A stretch of DNA of 64,000 nucleotides from an uncultured Opitutaceae bacterium (GCA_937958045.1 CALFXL010000049.1:1-64000), one strand, 5' to 3'. Numbered from the stretch's first letter, positions 27,485 to 35,780 are shown. Notes: a model not told the origin generated them from the letters alone. Numbers and translations: made by a program.

Positions 27485-28123
27485 ATGATCTCGCTCCAGA
27501 AACTGTTCGGCAAAGACCAGAAGTTCTACGATCTCCTCGAAGCCAGCGCCGAGGAAGCGCATCTGAGCACCAAGCTCCTCGCGAATTACCTCCAACGCAT
27601 CGAGTCCTACCGTAGCGCCGGCGATCTCGACGATTTCATCCAAAGCCGCCGCAAGGACAAACGCATCACCAGTCTCATCAACGAAGAACTCTGCAAAACC
27701 TTCGTCACTCCACTGGAACGCGAAGACATCGAAGCCCTCTCGAGCGCGCTCTACCGTATTCCCAAGACCGTCGAAAAGCTCGTCGCGCGCATCTCGATCT
27801 ATCCCGGCAAACTCCCGCGGGACATTTTTGTCCGGCAGGCCGAGTTGCTCAGCAAAGCCGCCGAGGCGGTCGTGTTCATGGTGAAACAACTTCGCAAAGG
27901 CGCTCAGATCGAGCAGATCGGCGAAGCCAATACCCGCCTCCAATTCGCCGAGGGCGAAGCCGACAAACACCTCTTCGGCGCCATCAAAGATCTTTATCAA
28001 GGACCGTACGACGCGAAGGAAACCGTGATTCTCCAGGATCTCTTCGAGATGCTGGAAAAGTCCATCGACCGCTGTCGCGACGCCGGCAACGTGGTTTTCC
28101 AGATCGTTCTGAAATACTCCTGA
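27485..28123 (+). CDS. DUF47 (PhoU-like) protein paired with Pit transporter
   Basis: A 212-residue helical protein of the DUF47/TIGR00153 family, a PhoU relative. It begins MISLQKLFGKDQKFYDLLEASAEEA and keeps the family's acidic metal-binding-type segments (EGEADKHLFGAIKDLY). It ends 16 bp before the pit gene. DUF47 proteins are encoded next to Pit transporters in many bacteria and are thought to regulate the carrier. A nested palindrome lies directly before the start codon. Confidence 0.92.
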   Translation: MISLQKLFGKDQKFYDLLEASAEEAHLSTKLLANYLQRIESYRSAGDLDDFIQSRRKDKRITSLINEELCKTFVTPLEREDIEALSSALYRIPKTVEKLVARISIYPGKLPRDIFVRQAELLSKAAEAVVFMVKQLRKGAQIEQIGEANTRLQFAEGEADKHLFGAIKDLYQGPYDAKETVILQDLFEMLEKSIDRCRDAGNVVFQIVLKYS

Positions 28124-28139
28124 GCTGGCCGGGCCTACC

Positions 28140-29201
28140 ATGACGCTCCTCCTGCTCGTTCTCATCGCGGCCTTGGTGTTCGAATACATCAACGGCTTTC
28201 ACGATACCGCCAATTCGATCGCCACGGTCGTCTCGACCAAGGTCCTCACGCCGCGTCAGGCGATCATCCTCGCCACGCTCGCGAATCTCATCGGCGCGCT
28301 TCTCGGCACCGCCGTCGCGAAAACGATCGGGAGTGGATTGATCGACACCAGCTACGTCACCATGCCCGCCGTGCTCTGCGCACTCACGGGCGCGATCATC
28401 TGGAATATTTTCACCTGGTGGCTCGGACTTCCGTCCAGCTCCAGCCACGCGCTGATCGGCGGTCTTTGCGGTTCGGCGCTCGCGGTCGCGCATGGCGATT
28501 GGAGCGTTCTCCACTGGTCGGAAATCAACGAAGCCGGGCACCACTCCGGCCTCTGGCCCAAGGTCGTGATGCCGATGTTCGTCGCGCCGTTTGTCGGCTT
28601 TATCATCGGTGCGATCGTGATGTCGCTCCTGTACATCGCGCTGCGCAAAGCCACGCCCCGCTTCGTCAACTTGGTCTTTGGCAAACTCCAACTCGCCAGC
28701 GCCGCCTGGATGGGCCTCAGCCACGGATCCAACGACGCACAAAAAACCATGGGCATCATCGCCCTCGCGCTCTTCACCGGCACGCAGGCCGGCACGCTCG
28801 ATAATCTCCCCGGCTGGCTGCACTTCCTGCACACGCCGACCTTCGATATCCACCTGTGGGTGGTGCTTGTGTGCGCCATCACCATGGCGGCCGGCACCGC
28901 CGCCGGCGGTTGGCGCATCATCAAAACGATGGGCCACAAAATGGTGAAACTGCAACCCGTGCACGGCTTCGCCGCCGAGACCACCGCCGCCGTCACCATC
29001 GGCATCGCGTCGCAAATGGGCGTGCCGCTTTCGACCACGCACGTGATCTCGACCTCAATCATGGGCGTCGGCGCCACCAAACGTTTCAGCGCCGTGAAAT
29101 GGGGCATCGTCGGCCGCATGGTCTGGGCGTGGGTTCTCACGATTCCGATCACCGCCGCCATCGGCTACGGGCTCATGCGCCTCGCGCATTTCGCGGATTA
29201 A
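28140..29201 (+). CDS. Low-affinity inorganic phosphate transporter, PiT family
   Basis: A 353-residue inner-membrane phosphate:cation symporter. The two inverted PiT signature repeats are present: EYINGFHDTANSIATVVST near the N-terminus, and GLSHGSNDAQKTMGII in the middle, followed by VPLSTTHVISTSIMGVG. About ten membrane helices are visible. It is co-transcribed with the DUF47 gene. Together with the pst operon at 35-42 kb, the window holds both the low-affinity and the high-affinity phosphate uptake systems. Confidence 0.95.
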   Translation: MTLLLLVLIAALVFEYINGFHDTANSIATVVSTKVLTPRQAIILATLANLIGALLGTAVAKTIGSGLIDTSYVTMPAVLCALTGAIIWNIFTWWLGLPSSSSHALIGGLCGSALAVAHGDWSVLHWSEINEAGHHSGLWPKVVMPMFVAPFVGFIIGAIVMSLLYIALRKATPRFVNLVFGKLQLASAAWMGLSHGSNDAQKTMGIIALALFTGTQAGTLDNLPGWLHFLHTPTFDIHLWVVLVCAITMAAGTAAGGWRIIKTMGHKMVKLQPVHGFAAETTAAVTIGIASQMGVPLSTTHVISTSIMGVGATKRFSAVKWGIVGRMVWAWVLTIPITAAIGYGLMRLAHFAD

Positions 29202-29216
29202 GAATGAGTGGAAATT

Positions 29217-29240
29217 GCGCGGGCGATCTCGCCCTCGCGC
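29217..29240 (+). terminator. Possible terminator hairpin after pit
   Basis: GGGCGA (29221-29226) pairs with TCGCCC (29229-29234), extended by GCGC on the left and CGCGC on the right with one bulge. No T run follows, so termination is doubtful. It lies between pit and the sigma-54 regulator gene. Confidence 0.3.
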
Positions 29241-29310
29241 ATCCGCCTTTCCCCTCCGCCGTCTAAAAAGATTGCGCCGCTCGCGCGCATCGCACGCGAT
29301 TCCCGCCGCG

Positions 29311-30741
29311 ATGTCCGACGCCCCCGCTCTCCCCACCGGTTGCGAAATTCTGTTGCTCGAAGACGACGCCGTGCTGCGTCGCCGGCTCGCCGCTTATCTT
29401 CGCTCCCTCGGTGCCGAAATCTCCGAAGCGTCCACGCTCGCGGAAGCACGTCGCCTCGCGAAAGACCTGCGCCTCGATTTCGCGCTCATCGACCTGCATC
29501 TGCCCGACGGCGAGAGCATCGAGTTGCTGCGCGAAGATCTGTTTTCCGAAAACACCGGCGTGGTCGTCATGACCGCGTTTGGCGGCGTGAAAAAAGCCGT
29601 CGAAGCCATGCGACTCGGCGCAGGTGACTACCTCGCCAAACCTTTCGAACCCGAAGAACTCCCGCTCGCTTTCCTGCGCTGCCGGGCGCAGCGCCACGCC
29701 GAGCGACGCGATCAACACCGCACGCACGGCTCCGCCGCGAGCAGCGACACGGGCGACTTGTTCTTCGGTGCGAGCCTCGCCGGAGTCACCGCGCAACTCG
29801 AACGCATCCTCGCCGCCGAGCGCCGTCTCGAGCGGCAGCTTCCGCCCATCCTCATCGAAGGCGAAACCGGCACCGGCAAGAGTGTATTGGCACGATGGAT
29901 ACATCATAACGGACCGCGCGCGGCGCGTCCGTTCATCGCCGTCAATTGCGCGGCGCTCCCCGAAACGCTCGTCGAGTCCGAGCTGTTTGGACACGAACGC
30001 GGCGCCTTCACCGATGCGAAAACCGCGCGCGTCGGCCTGTTCGAGGCGGCCGATGGCGGCACGTTGTTTCTCGACGAGATCGGGGCGCTCTCACCGTCCA
30101 CACAGGCCAAGGTTCTCACCGCCGTAGAAGAAAATCGGATACGCCGCCTCGGCTCCACGCGCGAGATCGCCATCGACACGCGACTGCTTGCCGCGAGCAA
30201 TCAACCGCTCGCCGACTTGGTGGAGGAAAAACGTTTCCGCGAAGATCTCTTTCACCGCCTCAACCTCCTGCACATCACGCTGCCGCCACTGCGCGAGCGC
30301 GGCACCGATCTCATCGAACTCGCCCGCCATCTTCTCAAAAAACTCGCGGCGCGACATCGCCGTCCCGACTTGCGCATCTCGCCTGCGGGCGAAGCGCGTC
30401 TGCTCGCCCAACCTTGGCACGGCAACATCCGGCAGCTCGCGCACGAGCTGGAACGCGCGATCATTTTTTCCGCGAGCTCCACCCTCGACTTCGATCACTT
30501 CGACGCGCCGGTTTCCGCCGCACCGACGTCGTGGCGCAACCCCGCGTGGCGAATGCCCGAAGAAGGCTTCACGTTGGAAAGCGTCATCAACGCGCTAGTC
30601 GCCGAAGCGCTGCGCGAGACCAACGGCAATGTATCCGCCGCGGCACGACGCCTCGGCGTCACCCGCGAATTTCTCCGCTACCGTCTGCATCCCGATCGCG
30701 CGAATCCCCCGCCCGCGACGAACAATGACGGCGGGCGTTAA
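29311..30741 (+). CDS. Sigma-54-dependent response regulator (NtrC family)
   Basis: A 476-residue transcription activator. ATG at 29311 starts MSDAPALPTG. The receiver domain has EILLLEDDAVL, phospho-acceptor Asp61 in ALIDLHLPDG, then VVVMTAFGG and LAKPFEP. The AAA+ domain has Walker A EGETGTGKSVLA, the sigma-54 contact loop GAFTDA (a variant of GAFTGA), Walker B GGTLFLDEIG and the R-finger region FREDLFHRLN. A Fis-type helix-turn-helix ends the protein (NGNVSAAARRLGVTREFLRYR, split). A sigma-54 promoter and a palindrome lie right after this gene, and a histidine kinase gene lies 3 kb downstream and is the likely partner. Confidence 0.95.
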   Translation: MSDAPALPTGCEILLLEDDAVLRRRLAAYLRSLGAEISEASTLAEARRLAKDLRLDFALIDLHLPDGESIELLREDLFSENTGVVVMTAFGGVKKAVEAMRLGAGDYLAKPFEPEELPLAFLRCRAQRHAERRDQHRTHGSAASSDTGDLFFGASLAGVTAQLERILAAERRLERQLPPILIEGETGTGKSVLARWIHHNGPRAARPFIAVNCAALPETLVESELFGHERGAFTDAKTARVGLFEAADGGTLFLDEIGALSPSTQAKVLTAVEENRIRRLGSTREIAIDTRLLAASNQPLADLVEEKRFREDLFHRLNLLHITLPPLRERGTDLIELARHLLKKLAARHRRPDLRISPAGEARLLAQPWHGNIRQLAHELERAIIFSASSTLDFDHFDAPVSAAPTSWRNPAWRMPEEGFTLESVINALVAEALRETNGNVSAAARRLGVTREFLRYRLHPDRANPPPATNNDGGR

Positions 30742-30817
30742 CCCCCAAGCATCGATGCGATGCGGTTGGCGTTTTGGGCGCAGGCAACCGTTCGACAAAA
30801 ACCCTTTCGGCCACCCG

Positions 30818-30834
30818 AAAATCAATCTGATTTT
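30818..30834. promoter_or_regulatory. Palindrome, likely activator site for the sigma-54 regulator
   Basis: AAAATCA-ATC-TGATTTT is a perfect 7-bp inverted repeat in an AT-rich spacer, about 45-60 bp upstream of the -24 element at 30876. Its position is typical of an enhancer-like site for an NtrC-family dimer. Confidence 0.6.
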
Positions 30835-30875
30835 AATTATTTAATATCCAATAAGTTAAACGACATCCGCCAAAC

Positions 30876-30891
30876 TGGCACGCGGCGCGCA
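30876..30891 (+). promoter_or_regulatory. Sigma-54 (-24/-12) promoter
   Basis: TGGCAC-GCGGC-GCGCA fits the consensus TGGCAC-N5-TTGCW: the -24 hexamer is perfect and GG and GC are 10 bases apart as required, but the TT before the -12 GC is replaced by GC. It lies 52 bp before the start of the exported beta-barrel-like protein gene. Confidence 0.7.
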
Positions 30892-30942
30892 TAAAGAGCA
30901 GCTGTAACTGCACGTTACTCCCACACTTCACCTCTCACACCC

Positions 30943-31557
30943 ATGATTACCCTCCAACGCTCCTTCCGCACATTGCTAGTCACCGCATCGCTGGCGCTCA
31001 CCAGCCACGCCTTTGCGCAGCTGAACGCTGGCTTCATCGGCAACCGCTATGTCGGCGCCGGTTTCTTTTTGGAAAAGGTCGACGACTCGGCGGTCGACAA
31101 CGGCACGGCCTTCAGCGCAGTGGCCAATGTTCCCATCAACGACTTTCTCGATTTCTCCGGCAGCGCCTACCACGAGCGCTTCGACGAGTTTGATATTCGC
31201 GATAAACGAGTCTCCGGCACGGTGGTCGCGTACAGGGATCTCGATTACTTCAAACCCTTCGTCGAACTCGGCCTCGCCGGCACCTGGCAGTCGTCCACCA
31301 TCAACGGCCATACATACAAGCGCCATGACGGCATCTATCTCGCCGGTCTCGGCGTGGAAGCGATCATCAGTCGTCAAAGCGCGCTCTTCGTTCGCGCGAC
31401 TTACAACAAATACTTCGACAGCGCCAACGGCGACTACTGGACCTACGCGGGCGGCATCAACACGTGGTTCAACGAACGCGTCGGCAGTGTCTTCTGCGTA
31501 GCTTTCAACGAAAGCGAATCCACGGTCGTAAGTTTCTCGGTCGTGCTCCGCTTCTAG
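30943..31557 (+). CDS. Exported beta-barrel-like protein of unknown function
   Basis: A 204-residue protein with a clear signal peptide (LLVTASLALTSHAFA-QLN). The mature part alternates hydrophobic and polar residues, is rich in Gly, Tyr and Phe (YVGAGFFLEKV, FSGSAYHERFD, YLAGLGVEAII, WTYAGGINTWF) and ends in VVLRF with a terminal Phe, as in outer-membrane beta-barrels. It may be an 8-stranded barrel. It follows the sigma-54 promoter, so it is the first expected target of the neighbouring regulator. No enzyme motif is seen and I do not recognise the family. Confidence 0.75.
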   Translation: MITLQRSFRTLLVTASLALTSHAFAQLNAGFIGNRYVGAGFFLEKVDDSAVDNGTAFSAVANVPINDFLDFSGSAYHERFDEFDIRDKRVSGTVVAYRDLDYFKPFVELGLAGTWQSSTINGHTYKRHDGIYLAGLGVEAIISRQSALFVRATYNKYFDSANGDYWTYAGGINTWFNERVGSVFCVAFNESESTVVSFSVVLRF

Positions 31558-31666
31558 TCCTCTCCTCCCTTTTCTTTCTCGCCTGACGACTCTTGGCGCG
31601 AACGCGCGCGCCTCATCGGGCGCCTTATGTCCGCTCATCTTTCCCTCTTTCAAAAAAATCGTCGCC

Positions 31667-33604
31667 ATGAATACCCCGTCCAGAATCCGCCCCCTCCGAT
31701 CTTCACGAGATCGTCGTCGCGTCTGGCTGTTTACTTTACTCCTGCTCGGCGCGACCACGGCGTTCGCCGATCGTTTCATCGTTCCCACCGATAATTCTTC
31801 GTCGTCATCGCCACCGCCGCCTCCGCCACCGCCGCCTCCGCCACCGCCGTCGGGTGGAGGTGGATACTCTGGAGGCTCGTCCGGCTCAAGCGGTGGGTCA
31901 GGTTATTCCGGCGGCGACTCCGGCGGAGGTCGCTTTATTGTGCCTGGTCCTGGCAGCAGTTCTTACTCCGGAGGAGGCGGCATCGGGGGTGGTGGATATG
32001 GCGGAGGCTACTATCACCACCACCACGGTTACTACGATCCGTTCTGGGGCGGCTGCTATTACTGGGGCGGCAATTATTATTTCTGGGGCGGCCACTTCTA
32101 TTCGCCGTTCTATCATCGCTACGCGTATTACCGCGATCCGAGTTACTACGATTATCGCACGGTTCCGTCGGAAAACACGCAGTCGCCGATCTTCTTCCCG
32201 CCTGCACCGCCGCCCTTGGGCGCCGCGTTGCCGCCGAAGCCACCACCTTTTGCCACGCTGCGCGCACCGGAAACGCTCTCGTCGTATCTCTACGAGCCGT
32301 TCTACGCACCGCTGAGCACGCGTCTCGCGCAGGGCGATCTCACCAAAAAGATGACGCAGCGCCTCGAGGCTTATCGAACCACACGCGACCGGTTGCGCGA
32401 AGAGTTGCTGCAACGTCTCGACTCGCTCCAAAACGCCGCACCCGCCGAACGCATCTCCGCACTCGAAGCGTTTGCCCGTCAACAAACCCCCGCACTCCGC
32501 AAACTCGAAGCCGACGCCGACGCGCTCCGAAGCGATCTGCTTCATGGCGGTTTGATCGCGGTGTTCTCCGGCAGTGGCGATTGGAACCAACGTCGCAACT
32601 GGCGCCTCGGCGTCGGCCAACTCGCCGGCGACCGCGAGAAAATCATCTCCGCCGAGTTTCGCGTCATTCGCGCCGCGGTGTTCTATCAAGACGGCTTGTC
32701 CCCCGAGCAACGTCGTCTCCTCCGCGAAGTCGAGATGGATCTTCAAGTCGAAGCCTTCCGTCCGAAAAACGCAGAACCTATCTCCAACGAGGCCCTCGTT
32801 TACTTCTCGCCCGAGGCCACACGCATCCCTCTGCCGGCCGACACGCCACCCGAGCTTTCGCTAAAACTTGCGGCGTACACCGAAGAAAAAGACGCGCTCA
32901 AAACCGCTCTCCGTGACGCCATCTACACGCTCGATCCGTTGAGCGACAGCCGTCGCACGGAGGCCCTGCAAAAGCTCGCCGCGGAACAAGCGCCGCGCTT
33001 CGCCACGCTCGAAGCGCTCGCGGAAGAAATCCGCCTCGAATTCGAGCGCCTGCCAAATCGTCCGGGACTGCCCACGCCGCCCGATTTCCCGCCGGCCCTC
33101 AGCGCGCGGATCACCGCCTATCAGAACGAGAAAAACGCGCTCCACAAAGCGCTTCAGTACCGTCTCGACGCACTCCGCAAGAGCAAGGCGCAGGACATCA
33201 ACATCGTCGAAAAGCCCAACACCTCGCTCGAAGCGACGACGCTGCGTATCGAAATTCCGGATACACCGGCATCGGCGTCGATCGCGAGCGCGGCGCGCGA
33301 ACTCATCCAGTCGTTTAATCGCGAAAATCAGAAACGCATCGCCGAGCTCGGCAAGGAGCGCGCCGCGATCCGCGAAGAAGTCGCCCGGTTCGCCGCCTCT
33401 CAGGTCAACGCGGACAAATCCGTGGACTCTTTGATCAGCGATTTCTACACAAACCTTCAGCAAGGCGAACGGTGGCAGCACTATCGCTATTATCAGATAG
33501 CCGTGCTCCAGCCCGGACTTTCTCCGGAGCAACGTCGCCTGCTGCTTGGCATCGGACTGGAACACCTCGGGCTTCATCTGCCCGCAGGTGAATATCCGCC
33601 GTGA
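31667..33604 (+). CDS. Large exported Pro/Gly/Tyr-rich protein with coiled-coil repeats
   Basis: A 645-residue protein of unknown function. A signal peptide is visible (VWLFTLLLLGATTAFA). A polyproline run (about residues 48-62) and a Gly/Ser-rich stretch precede an aromatic Gly/Tyr/His segment (about 105-165). The rest is charged and helical with about three related units, for example MTQRLEAYRTTRDRLREELL, SLKLAAYTEEKDALKTALRD and LSARITAYQNEKNALHKALQ, each followed by an acidic helix. Two further copies of a (D/P)GLSPEQRRLL motif end the units; this is loosely like the LTxxQ motif of Spy/CpxP chaperones. It is probably periplasmic or surface exposed. The upstream and downstream genes suggest a role in envelope sensing. 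Confidence 0.72.
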   Translation: MNTPSRIRPLRSSRDRRRVWLFTLLLLGATTAFADRFIVPTDNSSSSSPPPPPPPPPPPPPSGGGGYSGGSSGSSGGSGYSGGDSGGGRFIVPGPGSSSYSGGGGIGGGGYGGGYYHHHHGYYDPFWGGCYYWGGNYYFWGGHFYSPFYHRYAYYRDPSYYDYRTVPSENTQSPIFFPPAPPPLGAALPPKPPPFATLRAPETLSSYLYEPFYAPLSTRLAQGDLTKKMTQRLEAYRTTRDRLREELLQRLDSLQNAAPAERISALEAFARQQTPALRKLEADADALRSDLLHGGLIAVFSGSGDWNQRRNWRLGVGQLAGDREKIISAEFRVIRAAVFYQDGLSPEQRRLLREVEMDLQVEAFRPKNAEPISNEALVYFSPEATRIPLPADTPPELSLKLAAYTEEKDALKTALRDAIYTLDPLSDSRRTEALQKLAAEQAPRFATLEALAEEIRLEFERLPNRPGLPTPPDFPPALSARITAYQNEKNALHKALQYRLDALRKSKAQDINIVEKPNTSLEATTLRIEIPDTPASASIASAARELIQSFNRENQKRIAELGKERAAIREEVARFAASQVNADKSVDSLISDFYTNLQQGERWQHYRYYQIAVLQPGLSPEQRRLLLGIGLEHLGLHLPAGEYPP

Positions 33605-33651
33605 TCCGCTTCTTCGATACGTCGGAAAATCCGACTCGATTACAAGGAACA

Positions 33652-33681
33652 TTCGCCGATGATGTCCGCATCATCGGCGAA
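33652..33681. repeat. Perfect 30-bp inverted repeat upstream of the kinase gene
   Basis: TTCGCCGATGATG (33652-33664) and CATCATCGGCGAA (33669-33681) are exact reverse complements around TCCG. It lies 47 bp after the preceding stop and 20 bp before the kinase GTG. It could be a terminator or attenuator (the tail is TCGTTTG, weak) or a regulator site. Confidence 0.55.
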
Positions 33682-33701
33682 TCGTTTGTCCGTCTCCTTC
33701 C

Positions 33702-35072
33702 GTGGCTGGAGCATCCTCATCCCTTCCGTCTTCTTCGCGACAGCTGGTCCTGACCCTCGTGACCGGCGTGCTGCTCGTGGCGATTTTTTCGGCCATGGTC
33801 ATCCGCTTCGCGGATGAGTTGCGCGCAGAGATTCGTCAGACGATCATCGAGCGCGATGCGGCAATCCTCCTGCCTGTAGCCTTGCAACAATTGCACGACC
33901 CGGAAGCGACACTTCCCGGGCCATTGCCCTCACCCGCGGCTGCACTCACCGCCATTCTGAAAAGCGCACGCCAAGAAGGCATGCTCGCGGTCGCCGTCTT
34001 CGACGACGCAGGACGCACCCTTCAATCCGTGCCCTCCTCGATGCTTTTCGTCGAGTTGCCCGCCGAAGACTACGCCCGCTTGCTCACCGGCTCCTCGATC
34101 AGTCGCTACCATCCGGAGTTTCCTCTCGATCAACACTTCACCGGCGTGGCCGCGGATGCCCGCGCACCCGTGCTCGAGGTCTTGCTCGCGCTACCCGACG
34201 ACCGCACCGGACTACCGCTGGGATTTGCCCGCTACTACATCGATGCGCGACCGCTCACCGCCGAACTCGCACTCATCGATCGCCGCGTGCACCGGCAGAC
34301 CGCCGCCACACTCGGTATCGGCAGCATTCTCATTTTCTTGGTACTCGCCGGCGCTTACCACGGACTGCGCCGCGCACAACGCGCCATCGCCGAAAGCAAC
34401 GAGCGCCTCATGCGCACCAACTTCGAGCTCACGCTCGCCGCCAAGGCGTCCGCGCTCGGTCAAATTACCTCGCATCTTGTGCACGGCCTCCAAGGTCCTG
34501 TCGCCGGTCTGCGCGCGATCGTCGCCGAACGTGACAGCGAAGAATGGCGCGACGCCGCCGCTTACACCGAGCGCCTGCAATCGCTTATTCAAGAAACCGT
34601 CGCGCTGCTCGCGGAGGAACGTTCGCAGACTCACTACGAAATCACCGGTAGTGAAATCATGGATACGATCCATCGGCGAAACGCCGCCGCCGCTGCGGAA
34701 AAAGGCGTGGAACTTTCCATCCGCGAATCTCACGCGCCCGCGCTCGACAACCATCGCGGCAGTCTCGTGTGCCTCATCGCCGCCAACCTTATTCAAAATG
34801 CCATCGCGGTGACGCCCGCCGGCCGCCGCATCGATGTCTCCCTCGAAAACGGTGACGGTCATCTCACGCTCGCCGTGGCGGACCAAGGCCCGGGCATCCC
34901 GCCGGAGATTCGCGAGCGTCTTTTTGAACCTGGTCGCTCCACGCGCCCCGGCGGCACGGGTCTTGGTCTGGCGATCTCGCATTTACTCGCCCGTCAGCTC
35001 GGTGGCGAACTCTCGCTCGCCTACAGCGGCAGCGATGGCGCGGTGTTTCAACTGCGCCTGCCTCTGACGTAA
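33702..35072 (+). CDS. Sensor histidine kinase with atypical H-box
   Basis: A 456-residue membrane kinase. It begins at GTG 33702; no in-frame ATG lies before it. Helix 1 is at about residues 15-35 (LVLTLVTGVLLVAIFSAMV), a periplasmic part spans about 36-195, and helix 2 is at about 202-222. A linker helix leads to ALGQITSHLVHGLQGPVAGL with phospho-acceptor His261. The usual Glu after the His is Gly here (HGLQGP instead of HELxxP). The ATPase domain is intact: NLIQNAIAVTPAG (N box), DQGPGIPPEIRERLFEP and GGTGLGLAIS. It lies downstream of the sigma-54 regulator and two exported proteins and is the best candidate partner for that regulator. Its stop is 13 bp from the convergent phoU stop. Confidence 0.9.
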   Translation: MAGASSSLPSSSRQLVLTLVTGVLLVAIFSAMVIRFADELRAEIRQTIIERDAAILLPVALQQLHDPEATLPGPLPSPAAALTAILKSARQEGMLAVAVFDDAGRTLQSVPSSMLFVELPAEDYARLLTGSSISRYHPEFPLDQHFTGVAADARAPVLEVLLALPDDRTGLPLGFARYYIDARPLTAELALIDRRVHRQTAATLGIGSILIFLVLAGAYHGLRRAQRAIAESNERLMRTNFELTLAAKASALGQITSHLVHGLQGPVAGLRAIVAERDSEEWRDAAAYTERLQSLIQETVALLAEERSQTHYEITGSEIMDTIHRRNAAAAAEKGVELSIRESHAPALDNHRGSLVCLIAANLIQNAIAVTPAGRRIDVSLENGDGHLTLAVADQGPGIPPEIRERLFEPGRSTRPGGTGLGLAISHLLARQLGGELSLAYSGSDGAVFQLRLPLT

Positions 35073-35085
35073 ATCACGCGCCAGC

Positions 35086-35766
35086 TCACGACTCGAGCGT
35101 AGGATGTTTCAGCGCATCCGTGTGGCGGATGTCTTTCGCGTGGGAGAGAAACACCATCTCTTCCGCGATATTGGTCGCATGATCCGCGATGCGTTCGATG
35201 GACTTGGAAACAAACATCAACTCCAACGCGCGACTCAACGTCTGCGGACTCTCGATCATAAAGCTCGTGAGTTCGCGATAAAGCTGACGATTGATCGTAT
35301 CGACTTCCTCATCACGTCGCACTACGGCGAGCGCCTTTCCCTCATCGGGATGGAAAAAACAATCGAGCGCATCGCGCAGCATCTCCAACGCGATGGCACC
35401 CATGCGCGGAATATCCACATACGGTTTTAGCGGCGGCTCTTCGGCGAGACGCACCGCACGTTTCGCGATGTTAGTGGCTTCATCGCCGACGCGTTCAAGA
35501 TCGTGCGACGCTTTCATGCCGACGATCACGAGCCGCAGATCCGTCGCGATCGGCGCGCGCAGATTCATGTAACGGATCGCCTCCTCATCGATCTCGATTT
35601 CGAGCCGGTCGATCTCGTCGTCGGTGGCGACTACGTCGCTGGCGAGCGCCACATCGTTTTCGGTAAGCGCACGCAACGCCCGCCTCACCTGCTCCATGGA
35701 TTTCTCGCCCATCAGGATCAGCTGCGACCGAAACGTTTCGAGCTCGGTGTCGTAAAAGCGCTTCAT
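35086..35766 (-). CDS. phoU: Phosphate transport regulator PhoU
   Basis: A 226-residue all-helical protein. ATG at 35766 (MKRFYDTELETFRSQL) is chosen. Two PhoU repeats carry the metal-binding patterns MKASHDLERVGDEATNIAKR and FVSKSIERIADHATNIAEE. In E. coli PhoU links Pst to PhoR and limits phosphate uptake. It is the last gene of the pst operon here. A CAAGT-type repeat fills the spacer from pstB. Confidence 0.95.
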   Translation of the reverse strand: MKRFYDTELETFRSQLILMGEKSMEQVRRALRALTENDVALASDVVATDDEIDRLEIEIDEEAIRYMNLRAPIATDLRLVIVGMKASHDLERVGDEATNIAKRAVRLAEEPPLKPYVDIPRMGAIALEMLRDALDCFFHPDEGKALAVVRRDEEVDTINRQLYRELTSFMIESPQTLSRALELMFVSKSIERIADHATNIAEEMVFLSHAKDIRHTDALKHPTLES

Positions 35767-35780
35767 GGGAAAGTAAGTTC

